A stretch of DNA of 64,000 nucleotides from CAYUPI01 sp964446585 (GCA_964446585.1 CAYUPI010000010.1:62001-126000), one strand, 5' to 3'. Numbered from the stretch's first letter, positions 9,056 to 17,480 are shown. The notes: generated from the sequence alone by a model not told the origin. A program made the numbers and translations.

Positions 9056-9495
9056 TTCGACCTTACGTCACTCAGCCCAAGAATAGCGCTCTCGGCGCAT
9101 ACAGGTTCGCGTCACCCATAGTGGGCGGGCATCAGGCTCGACGCGCTCATCGCGAACGAAACTTATCCCTGCACACCAACCCTAAATTGCTTTCTGTGTA
9201 GCAAATTTTGGCTACTCGAAAGCGCGGCGATGCCAAAAGACCCCAAGTCTCGCAGTCGTCTGTTTAAACCGGCAAAAATGTGTACCTTCACCTGTGTGGC
9301 TTCGCAAGCGAACTTTGCTGTATTTTTAACGATTTTGGTCTGGTTAATAGTGGCCATAAAGAAATCTTGTAGAACGTCGCTTGCCGGCGAGTAGTCACCC
9401 GAACACGGCGTCGCCGAAAATCGTCAAAGTCTTCGCCGCGGCCCTGCTGCGAAGATTGACCCTGACTCCTGCCTGTTCTAGACTCCGCCTTCTTT
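9056..9495. other. Divergent intergenic region between actA and serA
   Basis: About 440 bases with no convincing gene; short frames here have no recognisable product. It should contain the promoter of the act operon (minus strand), but no clear -35/-10 pair could be chosen there. Around 9180-9360 it is more AT-rich than its surroundings. A near-palindrome, TAGCAAATTTTGGCTA at 9199-9214, is a possible operator or weak hairpin. The serA promoter candidate lies at 9456-9484. Confidence 0.5.
9456..9484 (+). promoter_or_regulatory. Candidate sigma-70 promoter of serA
   Basis: TTGACC (9456-9461), a 17-base spacer and TAGACT (9479-9484) match four or five of six consensus positions each. Predicted transcription would start only a few bases before the ATG at 9496, giving an almost leaderless message, which lowers confidence. 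Confidence 0.3.
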
Positions 9496-11094
9496 ATGAA
9501 GATTCTGGTCTGCGACCCCGTTTCGCCCAAAGGCATTGCGTTGCTGCAACAGCGGCCGGAATTCGACGTGGTGGTTCTGCCGGAGCTGCTGAGCGAGGCT
9601 CAGTTGCTGCCAGTGGTGAAGGACGTCGTAGCCATGGTCGTTCGGTCGGAGACGAAAGTGACCGCCAAAGTGATTGCAGCGGCGCCCCAACTGCGGGTTG
9701 TGGGGCGCGCTGGTGTCGGCATCGATAACGTGGATGTCGAAGCCGCGACACAACATGGCGTGGTGGTGATGAACACGCCCGGCGGCAACACCATTTCCAC
9801 GGCGGAACTGTCTTTTGCGATGCTGCTGGGCCTGGCGCGGAAAGTGCCGCAAGCACACGCTTCTATGGCAGCGGGCAAATGGGATCGTAAACAATTCATG
9901 GGGGCCGAACTGGCCGGAAAGACTTTAGGAGTGCTGGGCCTGGGTCGTATTGGCAGCGAGGTGGCTAAACGCAGCGTGGCCTTTGGCATGAAAGTCGTCG
10001 GCTACGATCCTTTTTTGACCGAAGCCCGCGCGCGCGCACTGGGAATTGATTTGGCCGCGGACCTCGATGACGTTTATCGCGATGCGGACTTCATCACCGT
10101 CCACCTGCCCGTCACGGCCGAGACGCGCGGCATGCTCAACGCCCGTGCCTTTGCCCGGATGAAGCCGAAAGTCTGCCTCATAAATTGCGCGCGGGGCGAA
10201 ATCATTGTGGATGGGGATCTGCTCGCGGCCCTGGATTCGGGCAAAGTCGCCGCCGCAGCGCTGGATGTCTTCGGCACGGAACCGTTGCCGGCGGAGCATC
10301 CGTTTCGCAAACATCGGGCCATCACCCTTACGCCCCACCTGGGCGCCAGCACGCAGGAAGCGCAGGAGAAATGCGGCGTCGAGGTCGCCGAAGTCATCAC
10401 CGCCTATTTGCTCACCGGCGAAGTGCGCAACGCGGTCAACCTGCCGTACCTGGACGCGAAGACCTACGAGCAGCTGCGGCCGTATCTGGTGTTAGGCGAA
10501 AAGCTGGGCAAGTTCCTCGCGCAACTTGCACCGGCCCAAGTGGACCGCCTTCATATCACCTACGGAGGCAAGGCCAAAGACCTGCCCAACATCGATCCGG
10601 TCACGCGCGCCATCCTGCTCGGCTTTCTCTCTCGCGCCTTGGTGAAGGACCTCAACAACGTCAATGTGCGGAGCATCGCTTCCACGCTCGGATTGAGTGT
10701 CGAGGAGAAACGCTCCACCGAACCTGTGACGTTTAACGAATGGCTCCATGTGCAGGTCTCCAACGGCGGACTCAAACTTATCTCCGCCGGCGGCACTTTC
10801 TTTGGCTCGCCGGACAACCCGCGCATCGTGCGCGTGTACAGCCAGCCGACCGAAATTGTTCCCTTCGGAGTCGTGCTCCTCCTCAAGAACAAAGACCGAC
10901 CCGGCATCGTCGGGTATCTGGGGACGTTGATGGGCCGGCACAATCTTAATATTGCCAGCATGAGCCTGAGCCGTGATACTGTCGGGGGCTACGCCTTAAC
11001 GGTCTTGAATCTGGATAGCGTGCCGCCGCCGGAAGTGCTGAACGAAATTCAGAAGGATCCGGACATCAGCAACGTCAAGGTGGTTAAACTGTAG
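9496..11094 (+). CDS. serA: D-3-phosphoglycerate dehydrogenase
   Basis: 532 residues, the length of the long SerA form. It oxidises 3-phosphoglycerate to 3-phosphohydroxypyruvate with NAD+, the first step of serine synthesis, in the cytoplasm. The NAD-binding signature GLGRIG lies near residue 146. The catalytic Arg is in NCARGEIIVDG and the active-site His in TPHLGAST. An intervening ASB-like domain is followed by a C-terminal ACT domain (KNKDRPGIVGYLGTLMG), usually the site of serine feedback inhibition. It stands alone with no other serine genes nearby. Confidence 0.96.
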   Translation: MKILVCDPVSPKGIALLQQRPEFDVVVLPELLSEAQLLPVVKDVVAMVVRSETKVTAKVIAAAPQLRVVGRAGVGIDNVDVEAATQHGVVVMNTPGGNTISTAELSFAMLLGLARKVPQAHASMAAGKWDRKQFMGAELAGKTLGVLGLGRIGSEVAKRSVAFGMKVVGYDPFLTEARARALGIDLAADLDDVYRDADFITVHLPVTAETRGMLNARAFARMKPKVCLINCARGEIIVDGDLLAALDSGKVAAAALDVFGTEPLPAEHPFRKHRAITLTPHLGASTQEAQEKCGVEVAEVITAYLLTGEVRNAVNLPYLDAKTYEQLRPYLVLGEKLGKFLAQLAPAQVDRLHITYGGKAKDLPNIDPVTRAILLGFLSRALVKDLNNVNVRSIASTLGLSVEEKRSTEPVTFNEWLHVQVSNGGLKLISAGGTFFGSPDNPRIVRVYSQPTEIVPFGVVLLLKNKDRPGIVGYLGTLMGRHNLNIASMSLSRDTVGGYALTVLNLDSVPPPEVLNEIQKDPDISNVKVVKL

Positions 11095-11122
11095 GTCCAG
11101 ATTGTATTCAGCCCGTCTGTTT

Positions 11123-12241
11123 ATGAAAAAAATGTCCGTGTCTCTCTTCACCCTATTTGCGGTGGTTGCATTTTCGGCCGAGCGCATTTTCGCTGCTGCC
11201 GAGCCCCCTTCCACCAACGCGGTTGCGCCCGCCAAACCGGCATCCGCGGCCGCCGAGCTGTTCCCTGACGCCGTCATCGCCAAAGGCAAGGGTTTCGAGA
11301 TTAAGCGCAGCGAACTGGACGAGACGGTCACCAGCATCAAAGCCTCCGCCGTCGGGCGTGGCCAAGTCATTTCTTCCAAAGAAATGCTGACGATGGAACG
11401 ACAGCTCCTGGACCGTCTGATTCAAATCAAAGTCCTGCTTATGAAAGCCGGCGACGCTGAGCGGGCCAAAGGCAAGCAGGTTAGCTCGAACCGGTTCGAG
11501 AACATTAAGGGCCGAGCCGGCAGCGAAGAAGCGCTGAACCGGCAATTAAAATCCGTCGGCATGACCCAGGAAGACCTGCGACGCAGGATGAACGAAGAAG
11601 CCACCGCCGAAGCTGTGCTGGAGCACGAGCTCAACGTCAATGTCAGCGAGGCGGAGATCAAAAAGTTTTACGACGAGAATCCGACGCGGTTCGAGCAGCC
11701 GGAGATGGTCCGGGCCAGTCACATCCTGCTGACCACCCGGGACCAGGCGACCAACTCCGAGCTGACGGAGGCTCAAAAAGCCGCCAAGCACAAACAGATG
11801 GAGGACATCCTGAAACGGGCCCGCACCGGTGAGGACTTCGCCAAACTCGCCAAGGAGTTCTCCGAAGACCCGGGCTCGAAGGACAGCGGTGGCGAATACA
11901 CCTTCCCGCGCGGACGCATGGTGAAGGAATTCGAAGCCGCAGCTTTTTCCCTGAATACGAACCAAATCAGCGACATCGTCACGACTCAGTTCGGATATCA
12001 CATCATCAAGCTCAGCGAAAAGCTCCCGCCCAAAAAAATGGAGCTGGCGAAAGTCAAGCAGGACATCACTGATTATCTCAAAGGCCAGCTCGTTCAGGTA
12101 AAGCTTCCGGAGTATGAGAAACAAAAAATGAAGGAGGCCGGTGTAGAGATCCTGGACGAAAAGCTCAAGTCAGTGACATTGCCTCCTCCGCCGCCGCCAG
12201 GCGCCGCCCAGCCCGCCAATCCGGAAACCAAAAAGCCCTGA
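11123..12241 (+). CDS. Periplasmic parvulin-type peptidyl-prolyl isomerase (SurA/PrsA-like chaperone)
   Basis: 372 residues from the ATG at 11123, chosen because it opens a clean signal peptide (MKKMSVSLFTLFAVVAFSA); the frame extends seven codons further upstream. A helical SurA-N-like region (about 60-190) is followed by a PpiC/parvulin domain (about 195-310) with the family marks ASHIL, EDFAKLAKEFSEDPGS, GGEYTFPRGRMV and FGYHIIKL. It should assist folding of exported or outer-membrane proteins in the periplasm. The tail is a Pro-rich low-complexity stretch. The distinction between SurA and PrsA type is not resolved by sequence alone. Confidence 0.88.
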   Translation: MKKMSVSLFTLFAVVAFSAERIFAAAEPPSTNAVAPAKPASAAAELFPDAVIAKGKGFEIKRSELDETVTSIKASAVGRGQVISSKEMLTMERQLLDRLIQIKVLLMKAGDAERAKGKQVSSNRFENIKGRAGSEEALNRQLKSVGMTQEDLRRRMNEEATAEAVLEHELNVNVSEAEIKKFYDENPTRFEQPEMVRASHILLTTRDQATNSELTEAQKAAKHKQMEDILKRARTGEDFAKLAKEFSEDPGSKDSGGEYTFPRGRMVKEFEAAAFSLNTNQISDIVTTQFGYHIIKLSEKLPPKKMELAKVKQDITDYLKGQLVQVKLPEYEKQKMKEAGVEILDEKLKSVTLPPPPPPGAAQPANPETKKP

Positions 12242-12360
12242 GCCTCACCCGCGATCCGTCCCAGACGCCGGGCAGGGCGCATCCGTCCCCAGTCTGGCAG
12301 AGCCGGAACCAAAGCGGCTAAGGCGCGACGTCATTAAGGGCTCCAACCGTGGCCGAACCG

Positions 12361-12458
12361 CGCGAAGCGCTTGGAGTGCCCGGAGCTTGCTCCCGCTCTG
12401 GCGCGGTCACCGACGGTCGAAAGCGCCGGCCAGCCGGACGCACTCCATACGCTTCGCG
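12361..12458. repeat. Imperfect inverted repeat (19-base arms)
   Basis: The left arm CGCGAAGCGCTTGGAGTGC (12361-12379) and right arm GCACTCCATACGCTTCGCG (12440-12458) are complementary except at two positions and flank a GC-rich 60-base loop. It is one of several dispersed inverted repeats in intergenic gaps of this window. Confidence 0.7.
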
Positions 12459-12551
12459 AAGCTCGTGGCAGATCCCGTTATTGGTATCCTTCCCTTGCAG
12501 ATTCCACACCGGAAAATCTGCGTAAAAATGGGAGATTTTCGGATATATGTG

Positions 12552-12598
12552 CTCAGCGCGCCGCGAGAAGCCCCAGTGTCGCAGCCTGGCGCGCTGAG
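12552..12598. repeat. Perfect 11-base stem-loop
   Basis: CTCAGCGCGCC (12552-12562) pairs perfectly with GGCGCGCTGAG (12588-12598) across a 25-base loop, just downstream of the DUF1844 stop codon. No T-run follows on either strand, so an intrinsic terminator role is possible but not typical. Confidence 0.6.
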
Positions 12599-12622
12599 GA
12601 CAGGCGCGCCCTACCTCACCGC

Positions 12623-13042
12623 TCAATATTTCTTCGTAAACTTCTTTCGCGACTCTTCTTCCTCGCTGGCAGACGAGCCCGGCGTGACATTGGGTTCGTT
12701 CGGTTTTGTCGCCGGCGAGGGCGTGGCCGGCTCAGGCCGTTTTTCGGTGGACGGCGACGTCTCGACAGAATCCACATACGTCAGCCGCAAGCTCATCAAC
12801 GTCTGCTTAAGAAGCGATTCCTCTTCTTTCGAAAGATTGCCGCGGGTCTTGGCTTCCAGCATTTCCAACTGGTCGATGAATAGCCGCGCCGCCTCCAGGT
12901 CCTGAACCACTTTTCCGCTCTCCGGATGGGCGACCTTGCCCATGAGCATCATGGCCAGGTTCGATTGTTGCATGACCATTTGCGCGAACAGGAGCGAGAA
13001 CTCCTCCTCGCGGCCGACGGAACTGGAACTTGCCGCACTCAT
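12623..13042 (-). CDS. DUF1844 family protein
   Basis: 139 residues. The N-terminal two-thirds (FAQMVMQQSNLAMMLMGKV, then DLEAARLFIDQLEMLEAKT and LLKQTLMSLRLTYVD) matches the DUF1844 pattern of two helices around a Gly-Lys-Val-x-His-Pro turn. The last 45 residues are a Pro/Ser/Glu-rich low-complexity tail. The molecular function of the family is unknown. Its ATG overlaps the stop of the upstream LON-domain gene (ATGA), so the two are co-translated. Confidence 0.85.
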   Translation of the reverse strand: MSAASSSSVGREEEFSLLFAQMVMQQSNLAMMLMGKVAHPESGKVVQDLEAARLFIDQLEMLEAKTRGNLSKEEESLLKQTLMSLRLTYVDSVETSPSTEKRPEPATPSPATKPNEPNVTPGSSASEEEESRKKFTKKY

Positions 13043-13716
13043 GACCCGTTACCTTCACGTTTCGTTTTGATCTCCGCGAGCAAAAAGCGAATCAATCGCC
13101 GCAGCCGCGCTTCGACATCCACGGTCTCGAGGATCGATTGCCGCTCCGCCGCTGCTTGCAGCACCGCGCACGACACCAGGTCCGCCGTTTGCTCCGGGTC
13201 GGTGATGGAATCCAGGTAGTTCAGAATCTCCTTGGGCGAGACGGAGGGCGACGAGTGCTTTTGCTCGGCTTTCTCCGGTGGCATCCCCGGAATCGGAAAT
13301 GGCAGGCCTAGTTCAATGCGCTCTTCCAGCAGCTCGCGGACTTTGGCCATCAGCGCATCCACCCGAACATTGTCGCAGGGCGGGGCTTGCAACGCGCGGA
13401 TCCGCTGCACCCGATAGGGCCGGTAGCGGACGGTTTCTTCCAGTTCCACCCGTGCCAGCCCCTGCAAAATCAAATGTGACGTGCCGTCCCGATGGCCCAC
13501 CGACACCCGGATCAGGCCCAGGCCCGCCACCGGCGAGGGCGTCTCGCGGCCGCTGCCAGGCTTTTGCATCGCCACCGAAAACATTCGGTTCGAGTGCAGC
13601 GCGTCGGCCAGCATCTGCCGGTAACGCGGCTCGAAGATATACAGCGGCAGCAAAGCCTGGGGAAAGAGCGTCGCGTCGGGCAGCGTCATGACCGGGACTT
13701 CCCGCGGTATCTTCAT
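13039..13716 (-). CDS. LON substrate-binding domain protein
   Basis: 225 residues resembling the N-terminal substrate-recognition domain of Lon proteases (MTLPDATLFPQALLPLYIFE...YRQMLADAL), without the AAA+ ATPase or Ser-Lys protease domains. Stand-alone proteins of this type are common, and their role is thought to be peptide or protein binding. Residues 150-225 form a helical extension containing the segment SPKEILNYLDSI. It forms a two-gene unit with the DUF1844 gene. Confidence 0.88.
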   Translation of the reverse strand: MKIPREVPVMTLPDATLFPQALLPLYIFEPRYRQMLADALHSNRMFSVAMQKPGSGRETPSPVAGLGLIRVSVGHRDGTSHLILQGLARVELEETVRYRPYRVQRIRALQAPPCDNVRVDALMAKVRELLEERIELGLPFPIPGMPPEKAEQKHSSPSVSPKEILNYLDSITDPEQTADLVSCAVLQAAAERQSILETVDVEARLRRLIRFLLAEIKTKREGNGS

Positions 13717-13794
13717 GGCTACAATGTAGGTGGGCGCGCCGCAGAATCAAGTTGCTTGCCAAAACACCTGCCACCCTGCATCTTGCTCTATGCT

Positions 13795-14592
13795 ATGAAT
13801 AACCGAACCGGAATTATTGTTTTGATTGTACTCTCTCTGGGTCTGGCGATAGCCGTAATTGTCGTGCGGAAAAAAGCCGTCGATCAGCACCAGGATGATA
13901 CTGCGCGGATCGAAACGGTTTCCAACCAATTGACCAAAGCCAGCTCCGATCTCGAGGATCAAAAGCGCGTCAACGTGGCGATGGAAAAGGACATGGATAC
14001 TCAAAAGAAGACTTTCGAAAAGTCCCTGGACGAACTGACGAACAACTTCACCCAGGTCTCCTCCAACCTGGCAAAAACCGAGGCCTCGTTGCAAGCGTCC
14101 GAGCAGCAAGTCAAAGAGCGCGACACAAAGATCGCTGACCTGGAAGCGCAGAGCCAGGTGCTGGAAAAGCGCGCCAGTGAATTGAGCAACGAGATCACCA
14201 ATCTCAACACCCAGATCGACGATACCAAGCGCAAGCTGGCAGCCTCAGAAGGCGACAAAGCCTTCCTGCAAACGCAACTCCACCGTCTGATGAGCGAGAA
14301 AGCCGAGCTCGAACGCCAGTTCAACGACTTGTCTATTCTCCGCGCGCAAGTGGCCAAACTGCGGGCGGAACACAACATCGCCCAGCGGCTGGAATGGGCC
14401 CGGCAGGGCATCTTCGCCAGCACCGATCAACGCGGCGCCCAGAAGCTGATGCAAGGTCTCGAGGCGCCCAAGGCGACGGCCCAGAAGCCCAGCTACGATC
14501 TCAACGTCGAAGTCAGCGCCGATGGCAGCGTCCGGGTCATTCCCCCTTCGACCAATAAACCGGCGCCGACCAATGCCACCGCGCCAAAATGA
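13795..14592 (+). CDS. Membrane-anchored coiled-coil protein
   Basis: 265 residues from the ATG at 13795; the open frame extends 101 codons further upstream, but that part reads antisense through the LON gene and is rejected. One transmembrane helix (residues 6-24) precedes a long Gln/Glu/Lys-rich coiled coil (about 35-185) and a Pro/Ala/Asn-rich end with a short predicted domain (LRAEHNIAQRLEWARQGIFA). No enzyme signature is present. It could be a spacer, cell-envelope or division-related scaffold, but that is unproven. It is divergent from the LON gene. Confidence 0.8.
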   Translation: MNNRTGIIVLIVLSLGLAIAVIVVRKKAVDQHQDDTARIETVSNQLTKASSDLEDQKRVNVAMEKDMDTQKKTFEKSLDELTNNFTQVSSNLAKTEASLQASEQQVKERDTKIADLEAQSQVLEKRASELSNEITNLNTQIDDTKRKLAASEGDKAFLQTQLHRLMSEKAELERQFNDLSILRAQVAKLRAEHNIAQRLEWARQGIFASTDQRGAQKLMQGLEAPKATAQKPSYDLNVEVSADGSVRVIPPSTNKPAPTNATAPK

Positions 14593-14610
14593 GCTCCGGA
14601 CCGTAAGGAA

Positions 14611-14761
14611 CCGCTGATAGGCGCTAATCTTCACTAATGAAAGCAGATCAAACATCCTGGTTTCGCACGGCCGACCCAGACGCCGCCTGGTGAAGCCCTG
14701 TGCCTTCGGATCGGGCTTTCTTCTCCCGAGGCTGAGCGTGCATTAGCGAAGATTAGCGGTT
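14611..14761. repeat. Imperfect inverted repeat of the 'GCTAATCTTCNCTAATG' family
   Basis: The left arm contains GCTAATCTTCACTAATG (ending 14639) and the right arm CATTAGCGAAGATTAGCGG (14741-14759), followed by TTTTT. The arms are near-complementary around a loop of about 100 bases. The repeat fills the gap between the coiled-coil gene and moaA; the T-run after the right arm would suit a plus-strand terminator. Confidence 0.65.
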
Positions 14762-14768
14762 TTTCCAC

Positions 14769-15827
14769 ATGATCCAGGCCGGTTCACTTATTGATTCGTA
14801 CGGGCGCGTCTTGCGCGACTTGCGCGTCAGCATCACCGACCGCTGCAATTTCCGCTGCCTTTACTGCCTGCCGGAAACTGAGGCGGCCCACAATTTTTAT
14901 CGCGGTCACTGGGCGCACCTGCCCAATTCGGCGCCCATCGTCCAGCAATGGGTCCCCAAATCCAAAATCCTCACCTTCGAGGAGATCGAACGGGTCGTCC
15001 GCATTGCCGCCGGCCTCGGCATCCAAAAAATCCGGCTTACGGGAGGCGAACCTCTGCTCCGCCACGGCGTCGAGGACCTGACCGCCCGCATAGCCCGGGT
15101 GCCGGGCATCGAGGATCTGGCGATGACCACCAACGGTTTCCTCTTCGCGCAGCACGGCCCGGGCTTGGCCAGGGCCGGACTGCGGCGCGTCAGCTTCAGC
15201 CTCGACTCGCTGGACAAGGCCAATTTCAAAAAACTCACCGGGCGCGACGGTTTGGAGGAAGTTCTGAGCGCCATCCGGCTGGCGCAGGAGCTGGGTTTTG
15301 CTCCGGTCAAAGTCAACGCCGTCGTCATCCGCGGCATCAACGATCATGAGATTGAGAACCTGGCCGAGTTCGCCCGCGTGCAAAACCTGACCTTCCGGTT
15401 TATCGAGTTTATGCCGCTGGACTCGGCCCGCGCCTGGCTCAAGGAGATGGTCGTGCCGGCCCGCGAAGTCCTCGCGCGCCTTCAGGCCCGTTTCGATCTG
15501 CGCCCAGCCGCCGCCGACAACCCTTCGGCCACCTCCAAACGCTGGGTCTTTGCCGATGGCCGCGCCGAGATCGGACTCATCGCTCCCGTCAGTGAGCCGT
15601 TCTGCGGCCACTGCAATCGCATTCGCCTGACCGCCGACGGCAAGATTCGCACCTGTCTCTTCAGTGTGACCGAGCATGATCTCCGTTCCCGCCTGCGCAA
15701 CGGCGAGTCCAACGAGCAAATCGAGGCCTGGCTACACGATGTCGTCCTGCAGAAGGAAGCCCGCCACCACATAGGCGAACCGGACTTCGTCCCCCCGACC
15801 CGCTCGATGAGTTGCATTGGGGGATAA
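14769..15827 (+). CDS. moaA: GTP 3',8-cyclase (molybdenum cofactor biosynthesis)
   Basis: 352 residues. This radical SAM enzyme converts GTP to 3',8-cyclo-GTP, the first committed step of molybdopterin synthesis. The N-terminal cluster motif CNFRCLYC (about residues 27-34) and C-terminal cluster FCGHCNRIRLTADGKIRTC are intact, as is LTGGEP for SAM binding. The C-terminus ends in GG, as required for catalysis. A segment of roughly 18-20 extra residues lies just after the first cluster compared with E. coli MoaA as recalled. No other moa or moe gene is adjacent, so partners must lie elsewhere. Confidence 0.94.
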   Translation: MIQAGSLIDSYGRVLRDLRVSITDRCNFRCLYCLPETEAAHNFYRGHWAHLPNSAPIVQQWVPKSKILTFEEIERVVRIAAGLGIQKIRLTGGEPLLRHGVEDLTARIARVPGIEDLAMTTNGFLFAQHGPGLARAGLRRVSFSLDSLDKANFKKLTGRDGLEEVLSAIRLAQELGFAPVKVNAVVIRGINDHEIENLAEFARVQNLTFRFIEFMPLDSARAWLKEMVVPAREVLARLQARFDLRPAAADNPSATSKRWVFADGRAEIGLIAPVSEPFCGHCNRIRLTADGKIRTCLFSVTEHDLRSRLRNGESNEQIEAWLHDVVLQKEARHHIGEPDFVPPTRSMSCIGG

Positions 15828-15838
15828 TTCAACGTTTT

Positions 15839-15901
15839 GACCACGGATTACTCGGATGACACGGATACCGAGCATCCGCGTAATCGGTGTGATCCGTGGT
15901 C
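15839..15901. repeat. 28-base-arm inverted repeat of the 'ACCACGGAT' family
   Basis: The left arm 15839-15866 and right arm 15874-15901 are complementary with few mismatches around a 7-base loop. The arms are built from the reiterated word ACGGATNAC. It sits 11 bases after the moaA stop and could terminate transcription. The same style of word repeat is familiar to me from other environmental genomes. Confidence 0.75.
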
Positions 15902-16112
15902 AGTAAGCTGACTTGATCCAGGAGCTCGAGTTTAGGATTGGGAAGGAAACCACAGTCTCTCCCAGGGACTGACGTATTTGCTTTTCCAATAGCAAATGCT
16001 ATTTCCGAGACAAGATCTTATCGACAAGGGTCTTGACAAAAATTATTCTGCTCCGATGAGGCCTTACAAGACGTCTAATATGACGCCGATTACTCGTTAG
16101 CCCGCACTACAC
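15902..16112. other. Intergenic region upstream of the cassette array
   Basis: No gene is seen here. It contains the palindrome AATAGCAAATGCTATT near 15990-16010 and an isolated TTGACA near 16034 without a convincing -10 element. The sequence is more AT-rich than its surroundings towards the array boundary at about 16096. No attI-like region or integrase fragment was recognised. Confidence 0.4.
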
Positions 16113-16379
16113 ATGCTCACGCCAGAGAAACTCAAAGTTTACCAGAGATTCGCTGGCGACATTGATCTTTGGACGCGCACGGTGAAAGGCAAAGATCCGA
16201 GCGGGATGACGGACGAGGACTGGACAAGCATCGATTGGTTTCGCACCGGCCTCTGGCTAGTCGCATCCGGTCGAGCGACACAAGAGTTTCATTCGGAGCT
16301 TCAGCAGAGGTTGACGAATGAGGCGGACGCTCAGACACGACGGCTGCTTGAGAGGCTCGCCGCAGGAGGGCCGAGATGA
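16113..16379 (+). CDS. Small protein of unknown function (cassette gene 1)
   Basis: 88 residues, charged and soluble, with several Trp residues (LWTRTVKGKDP, DWTSIDWFRTGLWLV) and a helical C-terminus. No family is recognised. The gene is followed within five bases by the attC-like site at 16384, the spacing of an integron cassette. The ATG at 16113 has no strong ribosome-binding site. Coding status rests on length, sensible composition and cassette context. Confidence 0.6.
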   Translation: MLTPEKLKVYQRFAGDIDLWTRTVKGKDPSGMTDEDWTSIDWFRTGLWLVASGRATQEFHSELQQRLTNEADAQTRRLLERLAAGGPR

Positions 16380-16383
16380 TGCG

Positions 16384-16476
16384 GCCCAACAACGCACATG
16401 CAGTGGACGCGCCAGTAGCCTCGCTTTTCCATGTCGTGCATCATTGGCGGCGCGCCCCTGATGTCCAGCGTTATCT
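16384..16476 (+). other. attC-like site 1
   Basis: R' core GCCCAAC (16384-16390) starts 4 bases after the preceding stop. The right end is G|TTATCT (16470-16476). Inner arms TGGACGCGCC and GGCGCGCC...GTCC can pair, as expected for L' and L''. The sequence between the cores is about 80 bases, within the normal attC range. Confidence 0.6.
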
Positions 16477-16537
16477 GTTTCACGCGCGTGACGAGTCGGT
16501 TACCTGGCAATCAAAATAGAAAGGAAATAAAGGAAAT

Positions 16538-16882
16538 ATGAACAAGATCTTACATGCAGTTGTCCTCGTCTTCTTCGGATTCGCGTGTTGGTTTCTATCG
16601 ATGATGCTGAAGATGCCTACCATGATCGGGCGGTCGTCGGGAGTGCAGATGCCCGCTTTCACTCGCCTTTGCGTAGCGTATGGGCCACTGCTGATGGCGG
16701 GTTTGGCCCTTTCAGCGTTGGCGTATTGCATTTATGTGTGGACGCGAAAAGTAGAGAACCGCGCCACTTGGATAGGCTTTCTGGCCACATCCCTATCTGC
16801 CCTCTTTCTGGTCCTGATGCCAACGGTCGTCGCTATGTACATTACACTCGTTGACTTTATTAACAGGTCAATCGTCCATTGA
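16538..16882 (+). CDS. Small integral membrane protein (cassette gene 2)
   Basis: 114 residues with three transmembrane segments (about 5-25, 45-67, 78-105). A good AAAGGAAAT ribosome-binding site precedes the ATG. No family is recognised. The gene sits inside a cassette bounded by TTATCT at 16471 and AGATAAC at 16889, which are exact complements, so it was most likely acquired as a mobile cassette. Codon and base composition look more AT-rich than the flanking chromosomal genes. Confidence 0.65.
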   Translation: MNKILHAVVLVFFGFACWFLSMMLKMPTMIGRSSGVQMPAFTRLCVAYGPLLMAGLALSALAYCIYVWTRKVENRATWIGFLATSLSALFLVLMPTVVAMYITLVDFINRSIVH

Positions 16883-16888
16883 GACGGC

Positions 16889-16981
16889 AGATAACAAGCG
16901 GCCTGGAACAGGCGCGGGGCGAACGAACCTGTTGCCTTCTTAGGGACTAATTCCCACGCCACTTAGGACGAACGTCGGCAT
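16889..16981 (+). other. attC-like site 2
   Basis: R' core AGATAAC (16889-16895) lies 7 bases after the membrane-protein stop and continues AAGCGGCCTGGAACAGGCG, a typical attC left half. The right core before the next ATG is degenerate (candidates CTTAGGAC or CGTCGGC), so the exact right boundary is uncertain. Confidence 0.5.
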
Positions 16982-17362
16982 ATGGCAATCCTCGCAACTG
17001 TCCGCTGTAGAAACATGAAGACGTCACTGGCGTTCTACATCGGCGTGCTCGATTTCGAGCGTGTGGACGGCGATGACGATGCCGCAGACCCGTCTTTCAG
17101 CGTGTTGTCGCGCAACGGGGATCGACTCCTCCTCTCCAGCCACTGTGGCGACGGGGAATTTGGCCAAGTAATCGTCGTTACGACCGATGACGTTGATGCA
17201 GCCTTCCGCAGGTTTCGGAAGCGAGGGCTGCGCACGCCTGGGAATCCGGATGCTCCTGAGAAAGTCCACGAAGGTCCGATTGATCAGAGTTGGGGCACGC
17301 GCGAGTTTTACGTGAAGGATCCCGATGGCGATACGCTCCGGTTCACCCAGCATGGCCAATGA
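16982..17362 (+). CDS. VOC-family (glyoxalase/bleomycin-resistance fold) protein, cassette gene 3
   Basis: 126 residues with the two beta-alpha-beta-beta-beta modules of the vicinal oxygen chelate fold. An N-terminal strand leads into MKTSLAFYIGVLDFE, and the C-terminal REFYVKDPDGDTLRFTQ is the hallmark last module. Such proteins bind or modify small molecules and sometimes confer antibiotic resistance by sequestration; the substrate cannot be told. The first metal-ligand His expected near residue 5-8 is not obvious, so a binding rather than an enzymatic role is possible. Confidence 0.85.
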   Translation: MAILATVRCRNMKTSLAFYIGVLDFERVDGDDDAADPSFSVLSRNGDRLLLSSHCGDGEFGQVIVVTTDDVDAAFRRFRKRGLRTPGNPDAPEKVHEGPIDQSWGTREFYVKDPDGDTLRFTQHGQ

Positions 17363-17459
17363 TAAGCTCGCCTGACTTTCTGTGCAGCGAACGGAGGCAT
17401 CGCGCCACTGTTGCAGTCGCCGCCCCTCGTCGCCGCCGTGCTGAGCTGGATCGTTGGGC
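17363..17459 (+). other. attC-like site 3 (degenerate left end)
   Basis: The right end CGTTGGGC (G at 17453, TTGGGC at 17454-17459) is a perfect R'' core preceded by CTGAGCTGGAT, a plausible L'' half. The left half (GATAAGCTCGCC after the stop) resembles attC but lacks the AAC triplet, suggesting decay. The next gene begins about 20 bases after the core. Confidence 0.5.
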
Positions 17460-17480
17460 GCAAAGAGCGGAGAGGTCCAC

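Larger units (their letters stand above)
12242..12622. other. Intergenic region between convergent genes, filled by inverted repeats
   Basis: About 380 bases without a supportable gene. It lies between the 3' ends of the parvulin gene (plus) and the DUF1844 gene (minus) and contains two inverted repeats listed separately (12361-12458 and 12552-12598). It may serve as a bidirectional terminator. Confidence 0.55.

Noticed and set aside
9163..9357. Minus-strand 64-codon frame ahead of actA
   Set aside because: It lies in the AT-rich promoter region of two divergent genes and has no recognisable motif or start signal.
13492..13794. Upstream 101-codon extension of the coiled-coil protein
   Set aside because: It reads antisense through the LON-domain gene; the real start with a transmembrane helix is at 13795.
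17454..17480. TTG start of VOC cassette gene 4
   Set aside because: The TTG is the recombination core TTGGGC of an attC site; the ATG at 17481 has a proper ribosome-binding site.
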